Below, piece by piece: positions 12,753 through 22,466 of a DNA stretch of 64,000 nt. Numbering within the stretch: position 1 is the stretch's first letter; each line of letters opens with the position of its first letter. Source of the stretch: Amphibalanus amphitrite (Eukaryota > Arthropoda > Thecostraca > Balanomorpha > Balanidae); contig NW_024881505.1 in NCBI RefSeq assembly GCF_019059575.1, positions 1,073,501 to 1,137,500 on the forward strand, given 5' to 3'. The notes under the pieces were generated by a model that saw only the letters and a program-made list of their open reading frames with translations, searched no databases and was not told where the DNA came from. A program made the position numbers and the translations under genes.

Positions 12753-13718
12753 CAGTTGGGCAAACTAGACTTTTGGAATCAAAATATGGAGGCATCAATA
12801 ATTTGATTCTGGTGCATCAATAATTTGATTCTGGTGGGAGGAGCCATGACCAAATATGGGCATGGAATCAATTTTTTGATTCATTTGGGTACACTTTTGA
12901 CTTCAAATGTATCGTTACGGTTGAAAAAAGGCCCATGACGGTGAGATTTTTCTCTAAAAAGGTAGAAAAATGTGGTAGGTTTGCAAAAAGTGTTACCTCA
13001 AAACTAAGAAATTGTCCCTTTGGCCTTGTGAATGGGAATAAGACAGAGCCACTGTCCATCACGTAAAAGCTGTTTTGAGGAAATCACACTGTGTGTTATT
13101 TTTGTATCATGAATCACATACTAACCAATCAGTATTTGTGTAAAATGGCAAAATGAAATTTTCAAACCCCTAATTATCATTATTCTAGTGCTTTTATATT
13201 TATTATATGGTTTTTACCTGTTGCTTCAGTTTTTGTATTCTTGACCTTTAAAAATTGTGAATTGTTATCAAATGTAGTGAAGGTAAAGTACAACAATGCT
13301 ATAGGTATCTGTTGTGGTGCTGAGGATACCACTAAATGAGAATAATAGCAAGATAAATATTGTATTCTTGCAAGTCATTGTTGCCTATCTGTTAACATTA
13401 CCTGTGAATCAAAATAATGATTAGCCAGCTGATGGGGAATCAATATTATGATTATCTGTATGAAGTGAATCAATTTCTTGATTGCCTTTCACTACCTATA
13501 GAATTCAAATTGTTATGATAGGAGCAATATTATTTTGCTTAGGAGATAGTTCCAGCATTTCTGTTCAAGATCAGGCATGCTCCTTCTTGAAACACTCTCT
13601 TATTTTTATGTGATTGGTAAGTTAGAAATGGTCTGCATTTATGCCCAAATATGGTCATAAGGAATCAATCTTTTGATGCCTCCATATTTTGATTCCAAAG
13701 GTCTAGTTTGCCCAACTG
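12753..13718. mobile_element. Non-autonomous DNA element with 4-bp TSD, copy 1 (966 bp)
   Basis: Inverted ends of about 45 bp begin CAGTTGGGCAAACTAGAC. The element is flanked by AGCT on both sides (12749-12752 and 13719-13722). It has no ORF of note. It is nearly identical along its length to 26129-27072, which has a different duplication (ATTT), so the two inserted independently. A 22-bp piece around ATCAATAATTTGATTCTGG is doubled near the left end of this copy only. The superfamily is unassigned. Confidence 0.9.
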
Positions 13719-14420
13719 AGCTGTGTTCATTCAAGTGTAGGGAGCCTTTTGATACTAATAAGTACCTGTTTAAGTCCAGGATCCCAGACCAATGCCACAA
13801 CAGAGTTCATGATCTTTAGGTACTGCAAGCCGCAAGGTTAAAGCCGTGAAGCACGTACAACAGCTGACGTCAGATTTCAGAATTCATGAGTCCTACTGGC
13901 TACCATCCTAGATGATCATATGCAGTCTGAGGATGCTTAAGTAACATAGATTTGCTGAGCTTTCATTTTGAACAACTGAATAGTATTACTTTTGACCCTC
14001 TTACTAGCTTTCACTATGGACTTAGTCCAAACAAGGGCAGCTTTTTTCTTTCTCTTCCATGATTGTGCATTTGTTTATTTAATGACAGTATTGCATCTTT
14101 ACAACATATTCCACTCTGATGTAATTAACATGTTCACCTTTTGACATACAATTAATATAACCTTTAGCTAGTACCTAGGTAACGTAATCTTGTATGGATA
14201 ACAATGCAAAAACATCTATGGTGATTGGTGAATGTTTGCTTTGTTTTCTAGGCTGTGTAAGAAATGTATGTATCATGAAACAATTTTTCAAGGAATTTTG
14301 GAATTATTTAAGTGTCTTTTATCCAGGTATTCACTTACGTGACATATCATGTTTCTTGTAAATCCTCAACCCAGACTCTGGTAACATACCTAATGACTTG
14401 TTCATTTCAGTGGTGCAGCG
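13719..14420 (+). other. Upstream region of ENSA
   Basis: AT-rich sequence without a recognised gene. A splice acceptor (TTCATTTCAG) ends at 14410, just before the ENSA start codon, so at least one 5' untranslated exon must lie farther upstream. Confidence 0.5.
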
Positions 14421-17400
14421 ATGTCTTCCCCTGAGGAAAAGGTATCTGCAAGCATCTCTGAGGAGCCAGAAGAATCTGGAAATGATGCTAAGAAGCCTGA
14501 GGTAATGTTCATGTGTAACATGTGTGGCTGGTCAAGTTTTTAGAAAGCTTTGTGGTAACAAGCTGAATTGGACAAGCATGAAGCTTCTATGAATTTTATA
14601 GGCACCTTCAAAATGAACTACTTTAAGATTCCAAGTCGCCCTTGTCAGCAGCTGTGCCTGGGGAAAGTCAACACTTTCATTGCTTGCCAATTGGTATCAA
14701 ATTTTGAAGCTGTGTAGCTATTCTATAAAAACATGCTTTCTGTCATCTTCAGTCCATATTTTTATGCCCAAACATTTTTTCAGTCAGCTACCTATGCACA
14801 CAATGGGAACAAAAAGAGATTCGTAACACGAATCACGAAAAATAGATTCGTAACACGATTTTCCTCGTCCTCAGCCCAACCCGATGCTAGCGGAGGAGGC
14901 CAAACTGAAGGCAAAGTACCCAAATATGGGACGACCAAGTGCTGGTCACTCGGCGTTTCTGCAAAAGCGATTGCAGAAAGGGGTGAGTAAGAGTTTTAGT
15001 TTTTCGTTGTACGCACATGTCTATCTGTTGTGGCTATCTAATTTGTCCAGGTATGCAGAGGCGGAGGTTGGAGTCGGTCTCTAGCCGAAGTCGGAGTCGC
15101 TTAAATCTTGCCAGCTTCGACTCTGGAGTATTAAGTCGACATTGCGTTACCAACCCCATGCTCTATGTCAGCGGTTCGTAAAACTTTGCGCCTCCCAGTC
15201 CAACTGTGGGATCTTCAGCGCTTCCAAGTGACCTGAAACAGCCGTGGTAAACAGCTCTCAGTAAACAGCCATCCTGTTGACCATGGACTTGCCTGTCGTA
15301 ACTCGTAGGCGATAGTGCTGGATGTTTATGGGACGTGAACGCCTATAATATCGATTGAATTTGATGAATCATTTGTTGTGCTGACGGACATCACTTTTAT
15401 TTCCAGGCATAGCCCTAGTCCCTACGAATCCTAAGCGTATCGCAAATGCATGTAAGAGTGGGCTGTCGGGTGTCGGTTAAAATTCATGCCTTTGTTCGTC
15501 TTTAACAGTGTACGAAAAAAACGGTGTCAAACCGCCGACTAGTTTTTTCCCGTAATTTCCCTTTAAACAAAGCGTAGTCGTGTAGAGTATTCCATTAACC
15601 CGCGCCCCGCTGGGCTATTCACTTCAGCCATACCCGCCCTGCTGGGGGGGGGGGAGGGGGCAGATTCTGCCCCCCCTGTCTAACTTCCGAACCGATGGTC
15701 GTAAAAGACGGGGAAAACGGCAATCGAAAGCTCTCAACAAGACGGATCTTAAGAGCCCAAATTTTTTTGCTTAAGCAGGTCAGAGGTCAGGTCAAGGTCA
15801 GGTCAAGGGTACAAAATGCAAGTTTCTACATTATCGGCCTTGCACCGTAGTTGCCGAAGAATGGACTGATACTGATTGCCCAAAATGTGTTCTTAGGCTA
15901 CCAAGACAACATTCGTTGCATACAATAGCATTCAAAGGTCAAGGTCAAGGTCAGGTCAGGTCAGGTCACCAAAAACAAAATATATAAAAGGGCATGTGCG
16001 ACACATGTTGTATGGGTCATTTTATTCATAGAATTCAATAGGCACACTCAATAAGTGATATGGACCACCTCTGGATGAATTTCAGGTCGAGGTCAGGTCA
16101 AGTGAGGTCAAATTTTGAAGTTGGTTGTTAAGGCCCAAAAAGGTGTCTATCTGATGTAGCTTTTCACGGCGAATCGAATGGTGCTATTTTTGTTTCCGTA
16201 CGAGGTCTAGAACTTAAAAAAATCATTATTTTTAATTTTGTGTGTCGTGACGTCATAAAATTTTGAATAATTCCCACATTTTTGAAGCGATTCTTCTGAA
16301 AATTGGTATGTAGGTGCACATACAGGGTGTCCCAGAATTACCCGGACATTTATTTTCTGGCTAAAAGTACGACTGCGCTCGCTTCTAATGATATACAAGC
16401 AGCATACTTTTATAAGATATCTCTTAGCTATCGAGATTGGGGACTGTGTGCTTTTGGTGGCCGGTAACGACTCGAATCAATTATTATCCAGAGTCAAGTA
16501 AGAGTACCTAGTCCTTTTCCGTTTTCAGCTTAAGCCACTAATAGGCAACCATGGTGAATCAACTCCCGTTCTCAACTTTGTAAACGGACTTTCGGCATGG
16601 TTTTTGCTGGAGAGCTTCAGCAGCTCATCTGCAAGCAGTTAGGATTGAGCAAAGCGCAATTATATCAGCTAACGAAGCCAGAGAGAGCAAGAGATAAACC
16701 TGATTGACAGCTTGGGCTCGGCCAAAAAGGGTCATGCACCAGTTGTCAAACAAGTGGTTGCTTGTCATAGACAACAAACGTCACCGATCTAGCTAAAAAC
16801 TAGCTAAACAATAGATCAGGATTATCTACAAAACATGAGTCTACTTTGCACCACTATCTTCGACAAAATTTTGGAATTTGGGGTCCTTCGCCAGAAAAAA
16901 TATGCGAAAACTACGGGAAAAGCAGCGCAAATCACTACAATGCATCCCAAAAACATAACATATACAACAAAACAGTATATTGAGGCACACTTTGTGGTCT
17001 AACGAAGGTATTATGTCATTTGAACCGCCCGAAAAAGGCGTGTGTGAATGTCAGATGGCTACAACGCCCCAACAGCAGAGACGGCCAGGCACCCGTCGAA
17101 AATCAAATTTTGAGACATTTTGAGCCACCGTGCACTCATTGGCTTGATATGATGGCCCAAAGACAACCGATAGCACAGGGTACTACTGCGGCAATATTCT
17201 ACCAGTGCGAAAACTGGATGCCGTGAACCAAATTGCCATGAACGGGTTTGTTTTGGAAACCAAATCTGTTGGAAGCCAAAGGTTGCGCAATGTTCAGACA
17301 TGGAGCTTCTCCACTCCAGATGTAAAAAACGCAGCAAAAGTGGCGTAGGCAGAAATTTTTGTTTTGGGGAATAATACCTTATGGCCTGGGAACACTTTGA

Positions 17401-18413
17401 TGTCAAGTTTATCTTATATGATCGTATTATCCTCCGGCAAGAGGTCAAAGAAAACAGGCCTACACCCAGTTTCGGGAGACCCGTAAAACAACTAAGACCA
17501 GCAATGGCTGGCATTTTCCATCATTGTCGGCTGATCTTGTAACAAGCGTATCTATTGCATGTGCTATTTCACAGCCACCCTAGTTGACTATATAGGACGG
17601 TAAAAAGAAAAAAGCGCAATCATGTTTGCCTTATTTTATACGCTTGTCCGGGTAATTATGGGACACCCTGTAGACCACTTCTCAGACATATATTCCGGGT
17701 TTTTCGATACACTCAGATTTTTGGATTTTATAATTTTCTCAAAAAAGTCAGTTTTTTGAAAAAAGTTGGGCCAAAATCCAAAATTTTCAAAAAATCAAGA
17801 TAGCCATTTGATAGACAAAGTAGAATCACGTATAACCTTTTTGGTTACGTCTTGATTCCTTTAAAAATGAAGATGTTAGCGGCGTTTGAAATTTTGCCGT
17901 TTTTGAGGCGAAAATGGCGAACATGACGTCACTAAAACGTCATTTTCTCAAAAAAAATTCGACGGATTTCGCTCAAATTTTCAGGGAACGTGTCAAATTG
18001 ATGTATGATAAGGTACTGAAAGTTTCACGTCGCTGGCGTAACGCGTTTAGAAGTTATTGCCCCCCCCCCCCCCCCAGCGGGGCGCGGGTTAACGAAAAGA
18101 ATGTTTCCTGACATACCTGTTCAATAAGTTCATGGTATCTTTTTACAGCATTCATTAGCGTTCCCCGCCCTTTCGGTCAAGACCTGTAATATCGACAGAG
18201 ACAATGTTTTCTTCATACCGTTTTCTCATGTTCCAGCAAAAATATTTCGATTCGGGCGACTACCAGATGGCGAAGCAGCGCGGCCCGCTGAGCATGATGC
18301 GGGGATCTCAGATGCGGGGCGCGCCGCCCACCGGCGAGACCATCCCCACCCCCGAGACGCTACCTTCGCGCAAGACGTCGCTCGTGCAGAACAATAAGAC
18401 GCCGCTCACCTAA
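14421..18413 (+). CDS. ENSA: Alpha-endosulfine / ARPP19 family PP2A inhibitor (three exons)
   Basis: Endosulfines, once phosphorylated by Greatwall kinase, inhibit PP2A-B55 and so protect mitotic phosphorylation. Coding exons are 14421-14501, 14875-14982 and 18237-18413. All junctions are phase 0 and GT-AG, giving 121 aa, the same length as human ENSA. The acidic N-terminus is followed by the conserved [11 protein letters not shown] helix, LQKRLQKG, then [13 protein letters not shown]. The serine of FDSGDY is the Greatwall site. Near the C-terminus, RKTSLV matches the PKA site of the family. The second intron holds a TTAA-flanked element with a mariner nested inside. Confidence 0.95.
16323..17670 (+). 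mobile_element. Tc1/mariner-type element nested in the TTAA element
   Basis: The inverted ends are CAGGGTGTCCCAGAATTACC and its near complement GGTAATTATGGGACACCCTG. TA flanks both (16321-16322 and 17671-17672). The sequence on each side is continuous with the surrounding TTAA element. The interior contains a decayed transposase. Confidence 0.88.
16590..17500 (+). pseudogene. Degenerate mariner-type transposase
   Basis: Fragments in shifting + frames resemble an IS630/Tc1/mariner transposase: an N-terminal helical stretch with [19 protein letters not shown] (about 16610-16670), and a middle stretch around [10 protein letters not shown] (about 17000). Several stops and frameshifts break it. 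The 151-aa ORF on the opposite strand (17059-17514) is a shadow of this relic. Confidence 0.6.
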
Positions 18414-19140
18414 TGTGGCGCGGCGCTGGTGCGACGGGCCGTCGGCCGCCGGTGCCGGCAGCGCCGCCGGCCGCGGCCCGAGACTGACTGTGAGACTAGC
18501 CGCCGGGCGCGGCTTCGTCCGGCGGCGCCCGTCTCTGATGTACCGTATCCCTCACTGCTGGCGGCGGCACCGCGCGCAGAGGCAGCGCCGCTCCCGTCCC
18601 ATGTTCGGGCCGGAAGACACGCGACAGGAGGTAGAAGCAGAATCTTCGATGGGGCGCAAGTGACCCGGTGTTCGCTTGTATTTTCTTCAGAGGATACAAT
18701 ACAAGTAAATTTCCTTGTTTCTTTAGTGACTACTTAGTATGCTCCGCTATTAAAATGTTCTTTTTAGGGAGTGTTATGTGTAACATGAGTTCGTTTCCCT
18801 CTTTAGATGATATTTGAGTGCTTCGAAAATACGGGCATGGAGGTTGGGCTCTTGCTATTTGTTTTGCAATTTGCGATGTTTTTTTTTTGGAATCTGATAA
18901 ATACAATTGTATTCTTCCTGTGTATTTAACCGAATTTTTGTATTTATTAGCTATGGTTTTAACTTGTAACATCACGTATTATGTAGACAGTCATGAGTTA
19001 GCGAATAATGCTTAGGGAAATTCAATCAAGTACGGAATGGCAAAAGTGAATGGAAGGCGGTGGCGCCGCCGGAGCCAGTCTGGACTTGTGGAGTAAAGAG
19101 CGCGTCTCAGATTTTGCTTGTTTGTCTGCCTGTTTTGTAT
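18414..19140 (+). other. ENSA 3' UTR and downstream
   Basis: GC-rich sequence after the ENSA stop, then AT-rich sequence to the next repeat. Short ORFs here have no motif. This is probably 3' untranslated sequence; the polyadenylation point was not fixed. Confidence 0.5.
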
Positions 19141-19412
19141 TAGTCCCTTTCCGGCTTACGAGACCATTTCATAGCCGAAAGGATGATAGGAATTATGAGG
19201 AGACATTGGTCCGGGCGGCAACTCTGTAGCCGGCGCGAGGCGCCGGGACTGAATACGTGTTGAGGACAGGCCAACCAGCCCCGAAAACGGTTACCCCACT
19301 GACCCCACGTCACATGAGGCTAGCCTTGCGTGAGGCTGCTCCTGAGGAGCTGTTAGCGTCGGATCAAGTTGACTAGTTACTCAATCCGGATTGGGGGTAT
19401 TTGGCGTGGAGA
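19141..19412 (-). repeat. Dispersed SINE-like repeat, inverted copy
   Basis: This is the reverse complement of the unit at 44312-44590. Shared blocks include the pyrimidine-rich CTCCACGCC head, GACCAATGTCTCC, CTATCATCCTTCCGG and GACCGAAAGGG. It is one of four copies in the window. The tail side starts near 19141 and the head is near 19412. Confidence 0.65.
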
Positions 19413-19827
19413 AGGATTTGAGCATTGAGCAAGGCCGTAGAAGAGGATTTGAGCTGTCCATGTCCATGTTTTGAATATTTATAGTCACCGCCCAGTAAAC
19501 ATGCCGACGTCGGCCCGACGTCGGCCGACGTCGGGGTGACGTCGGTAACTCGGCATCGGCATGCCGACGTCGGCCCGACGTCGGTCCAACCTCGGCACGA
19601 CGTCGGCTGGATGTCGGATATGCCCGCATGTTCCGACGTCCAGCCGAGGTCCAGCCGACGTCGGGCCGACGTCGGACCGAGATCAATTGCTGAGGTCCAG
19701 CCGACGTCGGGGCGACGTCGGACCGACATCGGCCGCTGTTTTGACCGTTAAAATATTATAAAATACATGTTTCATGTTTCATAAAGAGCTTCTGTATTCA
19801 AAATATCCTCAGGAAATTCAAATCTTC

Positions 19828-20280
19828 CTCCACGCCGCAACCCCCTGATCCGGACTGGACGGGAAACTTTATCCCATTTGGGATTGCCCGTAAGCCGAGC
19901 TCGCCCGTAGCCGGGTGCGGTGAGTGCTTGGGGGCTGCTCGGCCTATCCTTTGGTCAGGCTCAGCCCCGGCAACTCACCAGGGCCGGGCCCAGTTCATAT
20001 AGAAAGGCCAGTCGGCAAGTGTCACTTTGCCAAAGTGCCACTTATCAAAGGGACACTTTGGGAAACGTTGGTGCAGGTGTGTACGAGTGGCTATATGAAT
20101 CCATTGTGGGGTCGCCCTTTCCAATAAGTGTCACGTAACAGCAATGGGACCAGGGACTCTATATGAACTGGACCCAGGGTGCTCGCCAAGAAGACCAATG
20201 TCGCCATCCTATGAATTATGATCCTTCCGGCTCTGAGATGGTTTTGTCAGACCGAAAGGGCATTAGCCAACAAAACAAAC
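19828..20280 (+). repeat. SINE-like repeat inside CCCAGTAAAC element, copy 1
   Basis: It starts with CTCCACGCCGCAACCCC and ends in an ACAAAACAAAC tail. It is related to 44312-44590, 19141-19412 (inverted) and 21920-22372. Compared with 44312-44590 it has an extra internal segment around TCACTTTGCCAAAGTGCCAC. Confidence 0.65.
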
Positions 20281-20291
20281 CACAACTGTTA

Positions 20292-20372
20292 GCTGGCTGC
20301 GTGGTGTAGTGGTTAGAGCACTAACATCGCGTTCGAATGACATGGGGTTCGAGTCCCATCGCCGGCCGACGC
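20292..20372 (+). ncRNA. tRNA-like sequence with pol III A and B boxes (copy 1)
   Basis: TGGTGTAGTGG (20302-20312) fits the A-box consensus and GGTTCGAGTCC (20346-20356) fits the B box exactly. The acceptor and T stems do not pair fully, so this is a tRNA-derived SINE head or pseudo-tRNA, not a working tRNA. A second B-box-like stretch (GGCTCGAATCCC) follows near 20422. Confidence 0.55.
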
Positions 20373-21919
20373 TTTTGGCGTGTTGTCCCAGTACCATGCC
20401 GACGTCGGCGACTGGGGGGCTCGAATCCCGCCGCCGGTTGATATTTTTGGCGCATTGTCCCAATAAACATGCCGACGTCGGCCCCGTCGGTCCAACGACA
20501 AACGATCTCGTCAACCTCGGCAAACGATCTCGGCCCGACGTCGGCTCGACGTCGGCTGGACTTCGGCTGGACGTCGGAACATGCGGGCATATCCGACGTC
20601 AAGCCGATGTCGGGCCGAGGTAGAACCGACGTTGGGCCGACGTCGGGCCGAGCCTCGGCCCGACGTCGGGCCGACGTCGGCATGTTTACTGGGCGTGGTT
20701 TTGAGTAGGGAAAATGGCGGGACGATGAACATGTTTTGTTATTTTTTGTAATGGCATCTTTCAGCTTGTCGGTGTCTGTTCTGTGTAGGTTTGTTTGTTT
20801 CTGAATAATGTCAAGTTTCCAAAAAGAAAAACATTGACAATGCCGGTAAGTTTTAGAGTTCAGGGAAAATCCAAGGCCATCGAGATTCAAGGGGCGTCGA
20901 ATGGGGGCGTCAAAGTGCAGTGGATGTCAACTCTAAAAATTGCAGTGAAATAGCAGCTTCCAATGGCTCTAACAATTGCGCCATAGTTGTATTCAAGGCC
21001 CTAAATACAATGGGTCTGTTCCCGTCGCTCCTCCCAAAAAATCTCGGATGAGGTTGGATGGATGAGCTTGGAGGAGAGCCGTTCAGAGGGACAACACTAT
21101 TCGACCGCCACCTTTGCAGCCATTCTATAACTCAGGAACTACTGAACTGATCGGAACGAACGAAACACCATTCGAATCAGGGGGTACGATTTTATCAGCC
21201 GTTTCGAAGCTCGTGACCCCAGGTGACCTCGGTGACCTCAAGAGGTCAACTCGGCATTGACGCCTATTGCAGCCATTCTATAACTCAGGAACTACTGGGC
21301 CGATCGCGACGAAAACACCACCAGTCGAATCAGCGTATGTGATTTCATCAGCCGTTTCGAATATGGTGACCTCAGGTGATCTCGGTGACCACAAAAGGTC
21401 ACTTTACGTTTTCGCCTATTGCAGCCATTCTATAACTCAGGAACTACTGGGCCGATCGTGACGAAAACACCACCAGTCGATTCAGCGTATGCAATTTCAT
21501 CAGCCGTTTCGAATATGGTGACCTCAGGTGACCTTGGTGACCTTGGGAGGTCACATGACCGTTGTGGCCTCCCAGTAAACATGCCGACGTCGGCCCGACG
21601 TCGGCCGACGTCGGGGTGACGTCGGCAACTCGGCATCAGCATGCCGACGTCGGCCCGACGTCGGTCCAACCTCGGCACGACGTCGGCTGGATGTCGTATA
21701 TGCCCGCATGTTCCGACGTCCAGCCGAGGTCCAGCCGACGTCGGGCCGACGTCGGACCGAGATCAATTGCTGAGGTCCAGTCGACGTCGGACCGACGTCG
21801 GGGCGACGTCGGACCGACATCGGCCGCTGTTTTGACCGTTAAAATAATATTAGATACATGTTTCATGTTTCATAAAGAGCTTCTGTATTCAAAATATCCT
21901 CAGGAAACTCAAATGTTCC

Positions 21920-22372
21920 TCCACGCCGCAACCCCCTGATCCGGACTGGACGGGAAACTTTATCCCATTTGGGATTGCCCGTAAGCCGAGCTCGCCCGTA
22001 GCCGGGTGCGGTGAGTGCTTGGGGGCTGCTCGGCCTATCCTTTGGACAGGCTCAGCCCCGGCAACTCACCAGGGCCGGGCCCAGTTCATATAGAAAGGCC
22101 AGTCGGCAAGTGTCACTTTGCCAAAGTGCCACTTATCAAAGGGACACTTTGGGAAACGTTGGTGCAGGTGTGTAAGAGTGGCTATATGAACCCATTGTGG
22201 GGTCGCCCTTTTCAATAAGTGTCACGTAACAGCAATGGGACCAGGGACTATATGAACTGGAGTCTGGACCCAGGGTGCTCGCCAAGAAGACCAATGTCTC
22301 CATCCTATGATCTTTCCGGCTCTGAAATGGTCTTGTCAGACCGAAAGGGTATAACCCAACAAAACAAAGGTA
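21920..22372 (+). repeat. SINE-like repeat inside CCCAGTAAAC element, copy 2
   Basis: It is nearly identical to 19828-20280, starting at CTCCACGCCGCAACCCC and ending near ACCCAACAAAACAAAG. Confidence 0.65.
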
Positions 22373-22381
22373 ATTCGTTAG

Positions 22382-22466
22382 CTGGCTGCGTGGTGTAGTG
22401 GTTAGCGCACTAACCTCGCGTTTGAATGACGGGGTTCGAATCCCATCGCCGGCTGATCATTTTGGC
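22382..22466 (+). ncRNA. tRNA-like sequence with pol III A and B boxes (copy 2)
   Basis: A box TGGTGTAGTGG (22391-22401) and B box GGTTCGAATCC (22433-22443) are intact, in the same context as the copy at 20292. The stems do not pair well enough to call a functional tRNA. Confidence 0.55.

Larger units (their letters stand above)
15599..18088. mobile_element. TTAA-flanked element with G/C-hairpin ends (complete, 2.5 kb)
   Basis: The left end CCCGCGCCCCGCTGGG is matched by the inverted right end CCCAGCGGGGCGCGGG, and TTAA flanks both (15595-15598 and 18089-18092). Inside each end is a long G or C run. The body holds clusters of AGGTCA/TGACCT (15777-16110) and no ORF of its own. TTAA targets and CCC termini are typical of piggyBac-like elements, but no transposase is present to prove the superfamily. 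A mariner (16323-17670) is inserted; without it the element is about 1.1 kb. It lies in the second ENSA intron. Confidence 0.85.
19491..20693. mobile_element. CCCAGTAAAC element, copy 1 (GACGTCGG arrays, 2-bp TSD)
   Basis: The ends are inverted: CCCAGTAAACATGCCGACGT on the left, and its complement ending GTTTACTGGG on the right. The dinucleotide CG flanks both (19489-19490 and 20694-20695). About 230 bp at each end is an array of GACGTCGG motifs. The middle carries a SINE-like repeat and tRNA-like promoter sequence. Two further direct copies of the left terminus (near 20388 and 20459) show it is composite. No transposase is seen, and the many short ORFs are array translations. Confidence 0.85.

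Noticed and set aside
20292-20372. Functional tRNA gene
   Set aside because: The A and B boxes match, but acceptor and T stems do not pair properly and both copies lie inside a transposon.
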